A stretch of DNA of 64,000 nucleotides from Saccharopolyspora oryzae. GTDB taxonomy: Bacteria > Actinomycetota > Actinomycetes > Mycobacteriales > Pseudonocardiaceae. The notes beneath the pieces are model-generated. The model was not told the origin of the DNA. It worked only from the letters and a program-made list of their open reading frames with translations, and ran no database searches. Made by a program: the position numbers and the translations under genes. Shown in pieces: positions 18,277 to 25,657 of the stretch; position 1 is the first letter of the stretch; every line of letters begins with the position of its first letter. Where the stretch lies: assembly GCF_027853915.1 (NCBI RefSeq), contig NZ_JAQGLA010000009.1, forward strand, positions 107,892-171,891, in the 5' to 3' direction.

Positions 18277-18623
18277 ACCCCGCCGACGACCCGGTGTACC
18301 CCGACGCGGACGCCCGGGAGTTCTTCCTGGGCAGCGCGGCGCTCGGACCGGCATGGCGCAACGAGGTCACCGTCCGCACCGGGGAGTGGAGCAGGGTGTA
18401 CGACGCCAGCGCGTACGTCGAGCTGGTCAGCCCCCGGCCGCTGCTCATGGTCGTCGCTGCGGACGACACCCTGTCCGGCACGGATCTCCAGTTGGCGGCT
18501 TACGAGCGGGCACTGGAACCCAAGTGGTTGCGCATCCTGCCCGGCGGACATTTCGCCCCCTACGTCGAGCAGTTTGAAGCATCGTCGTCGGAAGCGGCCG
18601 AGTTCCTCGCCCAACACCTGTGA
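18277..18623 (+). pseudogene. Alpha/beta hydrolase, C-terminal fragment
   Basis: About 115 codons, opening directly at the LysR break with DDPVYPDADAREFFLG and ending PGGHFAPYVEQF then EFLAQHL. SPRPLLMVVAADDTLSG carries the acid residue of the catalytic triad and GGHF the His; the nucleophile-elbow half is missing. No start codon or ribosome binding site precedes it. The original layout was very likely a LysR gene divergent from the hydrolase it controlled, with one deletion removing both 5' ends and the shared promoter. Confidence 0.75.
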
Positions 18624-18661
18624 CGGTCCGTCGCCGTTCGTGCGGACGAGGACGATCGGGG

Positions 18662-21600
18662 TCAGCGAGCGGGCCAGGGGCGGGCGTCCCGCAGCAGTCC
18701 GAGCATCCCGGAGACGAGCCGCATCTGCTCCACCGTCCGGATGTCGGCCTCCAGCAGCCGCGGGCTGCACACCAGCACCGCCACCGACTGCGCTCGCGAC
18801 AGCGCCACGTTCAACCTGTTGCGGGACAACAGGAAATCCAGTCCGCGGGGCAGGTCGATCGCGGACGAGGACGTCATCGTCGTCACCACGACCGGGGCTT
18901 CCTGGCCTTGGAACCTGTCCACCGTGCCGACCCGCACGTCGCCGAAACCGGCGTCGGCCAGCGCGCGGGTGACCGTCCGGGCCTGCAGGTTGTACGGCGC
19001 CACCACGAGGAAGTCCTCGTCCGCCAGCGGGCGGCCCTGCCACGTGCGCCCGTGCAGGTCCGCGATCACCGACACGACCTGCGCCGCTTCCTCGACCGAC
19101 CGCGTGGTGTTCCCGCGGTGCTCCACCGACGCGAGGTACAGGCCGGAGGCGAAGCCGTCGACCGAGCGGTCCGCGGACGGGTGCGAGTGCAGCAAACCCG
19201 CGTACGACAACCGGGAAACCGGCGCGCACACGGCAGGGTGCATGCGCCGCGTCTGGTCCAGGAAGTAGCCCAGCTCGGGCGGCATGATGTCCGCGTCGCC
19301 GATCAGGTGCCCCAACGCCGACGCCTCCGCGCCCGCCGGGTGCGTGCCCTGCACGACCTGCGGCAGCTGCTGGGGATCGCCCAGCAGCACCACGTTCTTC
19401 GCGCACATCGACACGGCCAGCGCGTCCGCGAGCGCGAACTGCCCGGCCTCGTCGATCACCAGCACGTCGAACGGTTCCTCGCGCACGGCGGCGTTCGCGA
19501 ACGTCCACGCGGTGCCGCCGACGAGGTGCCCGTCGTTGTGCTCCTCGCGCCACTTCGCCAACGCGTTGTTCGTCTTCGGCTGCTCCCACGGCAGCTCGGG
19601 GTCCGGCGTCCGGCGCGGCCGTTTCGCGCACGCCATCGACGGTGCGTTGCGGAGCGCGGCGGACAGCACGTTCTCCACGGCCTTGTGGCTGTTGGACGTC
19701 ACACCGACCGTCCGCCCGGACCGCACGAGGTGCGCGATCAGCTTGCCCGCCAAGTACGTCTTCCCCGCTCCGGGCGGGCCCTGCACCGCGAGCACCGACC
19801 CGTCGAGCGCGTCGACCGCCTCGATCGCGGTGGCCACGGTGTCCTCACCGGGTGCGGGCAGCGCGCCGCCGCGCAACCGCGGGATCCGGCGCAGCAGGTC
19901 CACGCCCGGATGAGCGGGCAGCTCGGGGAGCGCTTCCCCGACCAGCCGGGCCAGGTCGGCCACGGCCTCGTCCTTCGGCGCGGGCCGCACCGGGCCGCCC
20001 GGCAGGACCGCGACCGGTCGCTCGTCCGACGTGCTGTCCGGCGCGCTGCTCTCCTCCAACGTCAGCTCGACCGCCGACGCCGCCACGACTTTCGCGTCCC
20101 GCGCGTCGGCGCCGTACCGCAGCCGCACGCCGTCCCCGACCGCGAACGGATGCGGCCGGTCCGGGTCGCACGCCACCGTGAGCGTGCGCTTGGCCGTGCG
20201 CTGCCGCCCCGACGGCGGAACCCACTCGCCCGCGGACACCGACACCGGCACCGCGCAGGTCGTGTCCACCTCCAGGTCGCCGACCGGTGCGGCGAGCTGC
20301 CGGAAGAACTCCCACCACGCCGGGTTCGTCTCGCGCCGGTGGTACCCGACGGAGGCGGCGAGCAGCGCGCGGGCGTGGTCGTCCGGGGTGAAGTCGGCGG
20401 GATCGTCGGGCAGGCCGTCGAGCAGCGGGTCGACCAGCGCCGCCAGGGCGGCCGCGCGTTCGGCCCGGCGCAGCGCGGCCTCTTCCTCCTCCGCCTCCCG
20501 CAGCAGGGCGTCCACTTCGGACTCCGGCTCCGGGGTCGCGAGCTCGATGCCCGCTTCCTCGCGGACGCGGTGCAGGAATTCCAGCAGCCGCAACGTGGAC
20601 ACGCAGTCGTACTCGTTGTAGTCGGCGATGCCGCGCAGCACCTCGTCGGCCTCTTCGACCTCGCCGGCCTTGGTGAGCGTCAGGTAGTCCTCGTACGCCT
20701 CGATGCTCGACGCGGCCGTCTTCACGTCGCCGTCGCGGGCGTCCGGCATGTACAGCGGTTCGAGGTACTTGATCGAGTACGACCGCTGGCCGACGCGCAA
20801 CGCCTTGCGCACCACGGCGTACAGGTCGACCATCCGGCCGCTGCGCAGGAGCTCGTCCACGGCTTCCTCGCGCGTTCCGTGCACCGCGGCGAGCCGCTTG
20901 ACGGCCGTGACCTCGTACGGCGCGTAGTGGAAGATGTGCGCGTCCGGATCGTCGGTGAGCCGGGCGGTGGCGAAGTCGATGAACTCCTCGAAGGCGCGCT
21001 TCTCCTGCGGACGCGTGTGCGCCCAGAACGGCGTGAAGCGGGCGTCGGGCGTGACCGCGCCGAACAGGTACTCCAGCCCGGTCCCGGCGAGCGCGTACGG
21101 GTCGCCCTCCATGTCGAAGAAGATGTCGCCCGGGCTCGGCGGCGGCAGCTCGGCCAGCGCCGACGGGTCGATGATCTCGTACGCCAATTCCCCGGTTTCG
21201 TCCTGCCGCACCTGGATCGCGGCCTGCGCGCGCAAGGTCGCGAACGTGCCCGCCGACATGTCGCGCGGCCGGTCCGCCGGCTCGGCGGTGGCGAGCGCGT
21301 CGATCGTGCCGAGCCCGGCCGTCACGAGCTTGCGCCGCTGTTCGCCGCGCATGCCCGCGACCAGCGACAGGTCCCGGTCCGCTTCGCGCGCGGACGAGCA
21401 GTGGTCGGCGAAGCCGCAGCCGGTGCAGGCGGGGCGTTCGTCGGCCCACATGCGTTCCGGCAGCCGCGGCGGCCGAGTGGTGAGCCGGTCGCGGAGGCGG
21501 TCGAGCAGCGGCAGGAAGTCGTCGACGCGCAGGCTGCGCGTGGTGCCGTCGCCGAGCAGCAGGTGCATCTCCGGCCCGGCCGGCCAACCGGCGCGGCGCA

Positions 21601-22036
21601 ACGCGTCGGCGTAGGCGGTGAGCTGCACGACCGCGGAGGGCTTCGCGTGCTGGGCGAGCTTCGTGTCGTAGACCTCGTAGCGGCCCTGGTCGTCGCGGAG
21701 CAGGAAGTCGGCGCGGCCGGAGAACTCGCCGTCGTGGAAGACGGCTTGGTAGACCACCGGTGCGCCCGCCCGCAGCGCTTCCTCGGTGGCCTTCGCGGCG
21801 GTGACCGGGTCGCGCTCGTCGATCTCGACCACGGTCTTGCGCTCGCCGCGGAGCCGTTCGAGCGCGGCCGCCTCGTGCGCGTGGCCGTGCTTGACGGCCA
21901 GCCGGTCGGGCCCGGAGCCCGGGCGCGGCGCGCCGGGCAGCCCCGCCGCCAACGCTTGCTTGAGGATGCTGCGGTGTTCGCATTCGAGCAGGTCGGCGAG
22001 GTCGGACGGGGTATGCATCGCCAGGCAGTCTTCCAT
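18662..22036 (-). CDS. TM0106-type RecB-like nuclease fused to RNase H-like and SF1 helicase domains
   Basis: 1124 aa. The N-terminal Cas4/RecB-like PD-(D/E)xK nuclease shows GRADFLLRDDQGRYEVYDTKLA, with cysteines in CTGCGFADHC that may hold an Fe-S cluster together with an upstream Cys. The middle RNase-H-like domain has DIFFDMEGDPYA and DYNEYDCVSTLRLLEFL. The C-terminal superfamily 1 helicase has Walker A GPPGAGKTY, Walker B VLVIDEAGQF, GDPQQLPQVV, and motifs V-VI (TVDRFQGQEAPVV, SRNRLNVALSRAQ). Known proteins of this layout are predicted DNA repair or processing enzymes. It stands alone here, with no CRISPR array or defence partner. Confidence 0.85.
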   Translation of the reverse strand: MEDCLAMHTPSDLADLLECEHRSILKQALAAGLPGAPRPGSGPDRLAVKHGHAHEAAALERLRGERKTVVEIDERDPVTAAKATEEALRAGAPVVYQAVFHDGEFSGRADFLLRDDQGRYEVYDTKLAQHAKPSAVVQLTAYADALRRAGWPAGPEMHLLLGDGTTRSLRVDDFLPLLDRLRDRLTTRPPRLPERMWADERPACTGCGFADHCSSAREADRDLSLVAGMRGEQRRKLVTAGLGTIDALATAEPADRPRDMSAGTFATLRAQAAIQVRQDETGELAYEIIDPSALAELPPPSPGDIFFDMEGDPYALAGTGLEYLFGAVTPDARFTPFWAHTRPQEKRAFEEFIDFATARLTDDPDAHIFHYAPYEVTAVKRLAAVHGTREEAVDELLRSGRMVDLYAVVRKALRVGQRSYSIKYLEPLYMPDARDGDVKTAASSIEAYEDYLTLTKAGEVEEADEVLRGIADYNEYDCVSTLRLLEFLHRVREEAGIELATPEPESEVDALLREAEEEEAALRRAERAAALAALVDPLLDGLPDDPADFTPDDHARALLAASVGYHRRETNPAWWEFFRQLAAPVGDLEVDTTCAVPVSVSAGEWVPPSGRQRTAKRTLTVACDPDRPHPFAVGDGVRLRYGADARDAKVVAASAVELTLEESSAPDSTSDERPVAVLPGGPVRPAPKDEAVADLARLVGEALPELPAHPGVDLLRRIPRLRGGALPAPGEDTVATAIEAVDALDGSVLAVQGPPGAGKTYLAGKLIAHLVRSGRTVGVTSNSHKAVENVLSAALRNAPSMACAKRPRRTPDPELPWEQPKTNNALAKWREEHNDGHLVGGTAWTFANAAVREEPFDVLVIDEAGQFALADALAVSMCAKNVVLLGDPQQLPQVVQGTHPAGAEASALGHLIGDADIMPPELGYFLDQTRRMHPAVCAPVSRLSYAGLLHSHPSADRSVDGFASGLYLASVEHRGNTTRSVEEAAQVVSVIADLHGRTWQGRPLADEDFLVVAPYNLQARTVTRALADAGFGDVRVGTVDRFQGQEAPVVVTTMTSSSAIDLPRGLDFLLSRNRLNVALSRAQSVAVLVCSPRLLEADIRTVEQMRLVSGMLGLLRDARPWPAR

Positions 22037-22200
22037 GCGCGCCCGTCCTGGCCGCCGCCGCGGGTGCCGACACGCCGAGGCTCACGGCACACGCCCACCG
22101 CTGCGTGGGGACGGCCCCCGATTCAGCAGCGAGTCGGTCGGCACCCGACCGCGGCCGCGCCCCACCGGCGCAGTTGGCCGAGTGCCGACGGCTGGGATGG

Positions 22201-22623
22201 TCAGCGGTGCTGCAGCATCATGCTCGCGCCTGCGACGCCGAGCACGCCTACGACGGCTCCGCTGATCACGTTGCTGATCACGACGGGCATCGTCGCGACG
22301 GCACCGCTGATGACCCAGGGCGTGATGATCGTCCACACCCCGAGCACCGGGATCAGCCACGCGGCACCGTGGAGCCGGCCGAAGGCCGAAGCGCAGCCGA
22401 TGCCCAGCCCGGCAACGGTCAGGCCGATGATCAGGTTGTTGACCGCGAGCGTGCTCATGCCCGCGAAGCCGACGATCCACGGCGACAGCGCGACGTACAG
22501 CCCGGCCAGGACGGTCAAGGAGTACGTGGTCTGCGCGAGGGGAGTCTCGGCGACGTGGTCGTAGCGGGCCCGCAGCTCCGCGAGATCGGGATGCCGTGCG
22601 ATGGGAACTTGCTGACTTGTCAT
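22201..22623 (-). CDS. SPW-repeat membrane protein
   Basis: 140 aa with four hydrophobic helices. Two copies of the SPW-type motif are visible (ALSPWIVGFAG and IITPWVISGA), typical of small actinobacterial membrane proteins of unknown function. A strong GGGGAGGTG lies 4 nt before the ATG. It is divergent from a MarR regulator, with a MarR-type palindrome in the shared 73-bp gap, so MarR probably controls it. Confidence 0.85.
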   Translation of the reverse strand: MTSQQVPIARHPDLAELRARYDHVAETPLAQTTYSLTVLAGLYVALSPWIVGFAGMSTLAVNNLIIGLTVAGLGIGCASAFGRLHGAAWLIPVLGVWTIITPWVISGAVATMPVVISNVISGAVVGVLGVAGASMMLQHR

Positions 22624-22672
22624 GGCGCACCTCCCCGACGCTGTGGTGCTACATCCAGGTTGACATGCGGAT

Positions 22673-22685
22673 TTGCACTATGCAA
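22673..22685. promoter_or_regulatory. MarR-type operator in the SPW/marR divergent region
   Basis: Perfect dyad TTGCA-CTA-TGCAA, with a TTGACA hexamer 13 bp before its start on the marR side (22660-22665). The site lies just before the GTG start of the MarR gene and 50 bp upstream of the SPW gene. Sites of this shape are typical for MarR/OhrR proteins. Confidence 0.65.
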
Positions 22686-22696
22686 GTCTTGCTGCT

Positions 22697-23182
22697 GTGA
22701 AGTCTGCGTCGGGCGCCGGGACGTGCGACTCGAACGCGATCAGCGCGTTCGAGACGGCCACGCGCATGCTGGTGGGACTGGCGTCCCGGAGCCTGGCGGG
22801 CGAACCGGTGACCCTCCCGCAGTTCCGGTTGCTCGCGGCCCTGGCGGAACAGGGGCCACTCCCGTCCTCGCGTGCCGCGGCGGCGCTGGGGTTGAACGCG
22901 TCCTCGGTGACGCGCCTCGGAGACCGGTTGGCGCTCGGCGGGCTGATCTCCCGCACCCGCGAACCGGACAAACGCAGCGTCGTCACGCTCGCCCTCACTC
23001 CCGCAGGCGACCAGCTGGTCCAACGCGTACGCGCGTCCCGGCGCGACACCCTCGCCCGCCTACTGGCGCAGCTCGACCCGCGCGAGGTCGACACGGCCGC
23101 GAAGACCTTGCAGCACCTGGCGGCGCTCGCGGCCGACGACGAGGAGCTGGGTGACCACCTGACCCCCTACTCGCACGGCTGA
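22697..23182 (+). CDS. MarR-family transcriptional regulator
   Basis: 161 aa from a GTG at 22697. A TTG 24 nt upstream is possible but would put the operator palindrome inside the gene. Winged helix: LPQFRLLAALAEQGPLPSSRAAAALGLNASSVTRLGDRLALGGLISR, then the wing REPDKRSVVTLALTPAGDQLV with the family's conserved Asp-Lys-Arg. No Shine-Dalgarno is obvious, so a leaderless or short-leader transcript from the TTGACA promoter is likely. It probably autoregulates and controls the divergent SPW gene. Confidence 0.85.
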   Translation: MKSASGAGTCDSNAISAFETATRMLVGLASRSLAGEPVTLPQFRLLAALAEQGPLPSSRAAAALGLNASSVTRLGDRLALGGLISRTREPDKRSVVTLALTPAGDQLVQRVRASRRDTLARLLAQLDPREVDTAAKTLQHLAALAADDEELGDHLTPYSHG

Positions 23183-23277
23183 TCAGCCGCTCCTCGGGTT
23201 GGGAGCAACTTGGTCTTGGGCAAGGGGTTTCGGCTGGTGCGGCAACCGATTCCGTTGAGCGGCAGCGCGCCTGGCGC

Positions 23278-23321
23278 TCAGCAGCAGCGGGTCTTCGGGT
23301 TCGACTCCATCCGGTCGGTCC
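23278..23321 (-). pseudogene. ybdD: ybdD (DUF466), severed 3' end
   Basis: Read on the minus strand, the last codons before the TGA at 23278 give RTDRMESNPKTRCC, the characteristic tail of YbdD/YjiX proteins (acidic/Asn-Pro stretch ending in RCC). The rest of the gene is 2.1 kb away, beyond the IS607 element. Joining the two halves gives ...REFERMK + RTDRMESNPKTRCC in one frame, which shows that the element interrupted the gene. Confidence 0.75.
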
Positions 23322-23368
23322 TTGCAGTATGTACGGTATCTTCTGGAAATGTATGGTAATTGTTCCAT

Positions 23369-23976
23369 GTGAAGTTGTCGGAGTATGCGCGTAGGAACTC
23401 GGTGACCTACCGGACCGCTTGGAACCGGTACCGGGCCGGGAAGATCGAGGGCGCCTACACCGACGAGCACGGCTTCATCCACGTCCCCGAAGACATCGAT
23501 GTCGACCTGAGCAAAGCAGCCATCTACGCGCGGGTGTCGGACCCGCGGAAACGAAAAGACCAGCTGCTCAAGCAGGAAAGGCGCGTGCAGGACTGGGCAG
23601 TGGTCAACGGCTACCAGGTCGTTGAATCGGTGCGCGAGGTCGGCTCTGGGGTGAACGACAAGCGCACAGCGCTCACCGCGCTGCTCAAGCGGGACACGTG
23701 GGAACGTTGATCGTGGAACACAAGGACCGGTTGACCCGGTTCGGGTTCCGCTGGTTCGAACTGTTCGTCACCGCCCATGGCCGCCGGATTATCGTCGTGA
23801 ACGAGGCGGCCGAAGGAACCGACGACCTCGTTCACGACCTGGTTGCGATCATCTATTCGTTTTCTGCGCGCCTGTACGGGCAGCGGCGTTCCGGGCGTGC
23901 TCAGGCGCTGTCCCGTTTGGCCCGTGATCCGATGGATGTTGAGGAAATGGGTGACGACGGGACCGAGTCGTCATGA
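23369..23976 (+). pseudogene. tnpA: IS607-type serine recombinase TnpA, frameshifted
   Basis: The first part (GTG at 23369 to about 23700) has the MerR-like helix-turn-helix VTYRTAWNRYRAGKIEG and the catalytic serine segment AAIYARVSDPRKRKDQLLKQ. The second part (from about 23698) continues with LIVEHKDRLTRFGFRWFELF and the DLVHDLVAIIYSFSARLYGQR tail, in a different frame. Adding one G to the GGG around 23698 would restore a single protein of about 200 aa. Programmed shifting is not known for IS607, so the transposase is probably dead unless this is a sequencing error. Confidence 0.8.
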
Positions 23977-25463
23977 GTGGGAAGGCATCGCGTGCGTTCC
24001 GTCTGCGCAGCAGTTCGCACCGGATCAAGGATGAGCGGGTAGCCGAGATCCTGCCGGTGTGGCAGGCCGGTCTTGGCCGCATGCAGGCCGAGGTTGCTCG
24101 CCTGATCTTCACCACCGGCGAGCTTCCCAAGTGGGTGGACGCCAAGGGCTGGGATGGTGGCCTGTCGCAACGCCAGTGGGACTCGGTTCGAGCTCAGTGT
24201 ATTGCCCAGCACAAATCGTGGTTGGGCAACTGCGAACGCGTCTTCCGGCAGACCGTCGCCGCGTCCGCGATCACCGGTCAGGTGCGTAAGGACTTGTTCT
24301 CTGTCAACAAGTCCCGCGCCTGGTACCTCCCGGTTGAGGGCGATAGCGTGGCGATCACCGGCAAACGCAGCGTCCCCGCTGAGACCATGTGGCTCGCTCG
24401 CCGCATCATGAAGCACGTCCGCGCCCGGGTTGGTCGGCCGGACATGCGTCGGCTTCCGACGATGGTGATGGATGGCAAGGTCGCCAAGGTCGAAACACCC
24501 CACGGTCATCACGGCGACTACTGGGTCCGCATCGCCACCCTCACCGCCGGTAAGCCCGTTGTGATCCCGTTGCACGCGCACCGCGCGTTCCTCGAGCGCC
24601 TCGCGCGGCCGGGCGCGAAGCTGGCCAACCACTGCCAGGTGCATGTCAACACTGACGGCACGGTGGACTACCGGCTCGTCATCCACACACCCACATGCCC
24701 AGCCCGCACGGGCGGACGTGAGATGGGTATCGACTGGGGCATGTCCACCCTGTTCGCCACGAGCGACGGGCGCCTGCACGGACGCGGATTCCTCGACCGG
24801 CTCCGCGCCTACGACGCGCGTCTGCAGCCCCTCATGGCCGCGTTGCAGCGCAACGGAATCAAACTCCGTGACTCGCGGCGCTATCGGGCGCTGGTGCAGG
24901 ACGTTCGCGGGTTCATCACCAACGAAGTCAACCGCTGCCTCAACCGCATCATCGCAGACGACTCGATCGACACGCTCGTAGTCGAGAAGCTGAATTTCCA
25001 GGGCATGGCCCGCGAAGGCCGCCTGTCCAAGCGCATGCGGCGCCTGCTGTCCAACACCGGACGCGGTGCCGTCAACACCAAGCTCGCTTCCCTTGCCGAG
25101 GACCACGGGGTCGCCACTGTTGAGGTCAACCCCGCCCACACCAGCCGGGAATGCACCGGCTGCGGCTACACCAGCAAGACCAACCGCACGACCCAAACCA
25201 CGTTCCGGTGCAGGTTCTGCGGCAAGACCGTTCACGCCGACATCGGTGGTGCCCGCACGGTGCTGGGACGTTCCCAGAACAACAGGCATTGGACCGACCG
25301 GAACCGTGGACAAATCCTGACCATGCTCGACGAGGATTTCCGGTCCCGGTGGGGCTTGGGGTTCGCCGACGTGGCTCAGCGACGCAACACCAGGGGGTCA
25401 CGAGTCGCCCCCACGCCGGCTACCCCAGCGGCGCAAGCAAACGCGCTACCACGCCAAGCATGA
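23973..25463 (+). CDS. tnpB: TnpB, RNA-guided RuvC nuclease of the IS607 element
   Basis: 496 aa; its ATG overlaps the tnpA stop (ATGA). All three RuvC acidic residues are in place: GIDWGMSTLF (Asp), LVVEKLNFQG (Glu) and HADIGGARTV (Asp). The zinc ribbon has two CxxC pairs (CTGCGY, CRFCGK). TnpB proteins use an RNA made from the 3' end of their own gene and element to cut DNA next to a short motif, which favours element retention. The tail from about residue 455 (Arg/Ala/Pro-rich) is encoded by what is probably also the guide-RNA scaffold. The gene is intact although tnpA is broken. Confidence 0.88.
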   Translation: MSGKASRAFRLRSSSHRIKDERVAEILPVWQAGLGRMQAEVARLIFTTGELPKWVDAKGWDGGLSQRQWDSVRAQCIAQHKSWLGNCERVFRQTVAASAITGQVRKDLFSVNKSRAWYLPVEGDSVAITGKRSVPAETMWLARRIMKHVRARVGRPDMRRLPTMVMDGKVAKVETPHGHHGDYWVRIATLTAGKPVVIPLHAHRAFLERLARPGAKLANHCQVHVNTDGTVDYRLVIHTPTCPARTGGREMGIDWGMSTLFATSDGRLHGRGFLDRLRAYDARLQPLMAALQRNGIKLRDSRRYRALVQDVRGFITNEVNRCLNRIIADDSIDTLVVEKLNFQGMAREGRLSKRMRRLLSNTGRGAVNTKLASLAEDHGVATVEVNPAHTSRECTGCGYTSKTNRTTQTTFRCRFCGKTVHADIGGARTVLGRSQNNRHWTDRNRGQILTMLDEDFRSRWGLGFADVAQRRNTRGSRVAPTPATPAAQANALPRQA

Positions 25464-25484
25464 CTCTTCATCCGCTCGAACTCG
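25330..25484 (+). ncRNA. Predicted TnpB guide RNA (omega/reRNA) spanning the element right end
   Basis: By analogy with known TnpB systems the scaffold should be the last 100-150 nt of the element, here entirely within the 3' end of tnpB. It contains a GGGGG...CCCCC hairpin (25394-25413). The guide would start at the element border: TCTTCATCCGCTCGAACTCG from ybdD. Limits are estimated; no promoter or processing site was identified. Confidence 0.4.
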
Positions 25485-25657
25485 CGCCGGGACGGCGGTG
25501 TGCGGTCCGGGTGACGTGCGCGCAGGTGATCGACGTAGCGCTGGTAGTCGTTCTCGCCGACCACTTCGCGGACGTACCAGATCGCCCTGCGCGCGGCTCG
25601 GCGCAGCGCCCCGGCCACTCGGCGGTCGGGGCGTGCAGCGCGGTCGGTGCCGGTCAA
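25376..25657 (-). pseudogene. ybdD: ybdD (DUF466), 5' part, disrupted by IS607
   Basis: A TTG start at 25657 overlaps the cstA stop (TTGA), with GGGTGGGATCGGG just upstream. The frame gives IWYVREVVGENDYQRYVDHL then REFERMK, the core of YbdD/YjiX. It then crosses the element border near 25465 and picks up 29 foreign residues to a stop at 25376. YbdD-type proteins are reported to be needed with CstA for pyruvate uptake in E. coli, so the loss of the normal RCC tail may impair that transporter. Confidence 0.72.

Larger units (their letters stand above)
23322..25464 (+). mobile_element. IS607-family insertion sequence inserted in ybdD
   Basis: About 2.14 kb holding a serine-recombinase tnpA (frameshifted) and a tnpB. 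Ends were placed by reconstructing the target: left flank ...GGTCGGTCC, right flank TCTTCATCC..., which rejoin to an uninterrupted ybdD frame. The exact joint is ambiguous by one or two bases because a CT is shared at both ends. There is no terminal inverted repeat and no target duplication, as expected for IS607. The tnpB stop codon is only 1-2 bp from the right end. Confidence 0.8.

Noticed and set aside
18620..22564. Very long plus-strand reading frame (over 1300 codons) opposite the nuclease/helicase gene
   Set aside because: It is antisense to a protein with many recognisable motifs, is Arg/Gly/Val-rich and has no motif of its own: a high-GC shadow frame.
23973..25463. Cas12-like effector of a CRISPR system
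   Set aside because: RuvC and zinc ribbon belong to TnpB of an IS607 element; no repeat-spacer array or cas1/cas2 is present.
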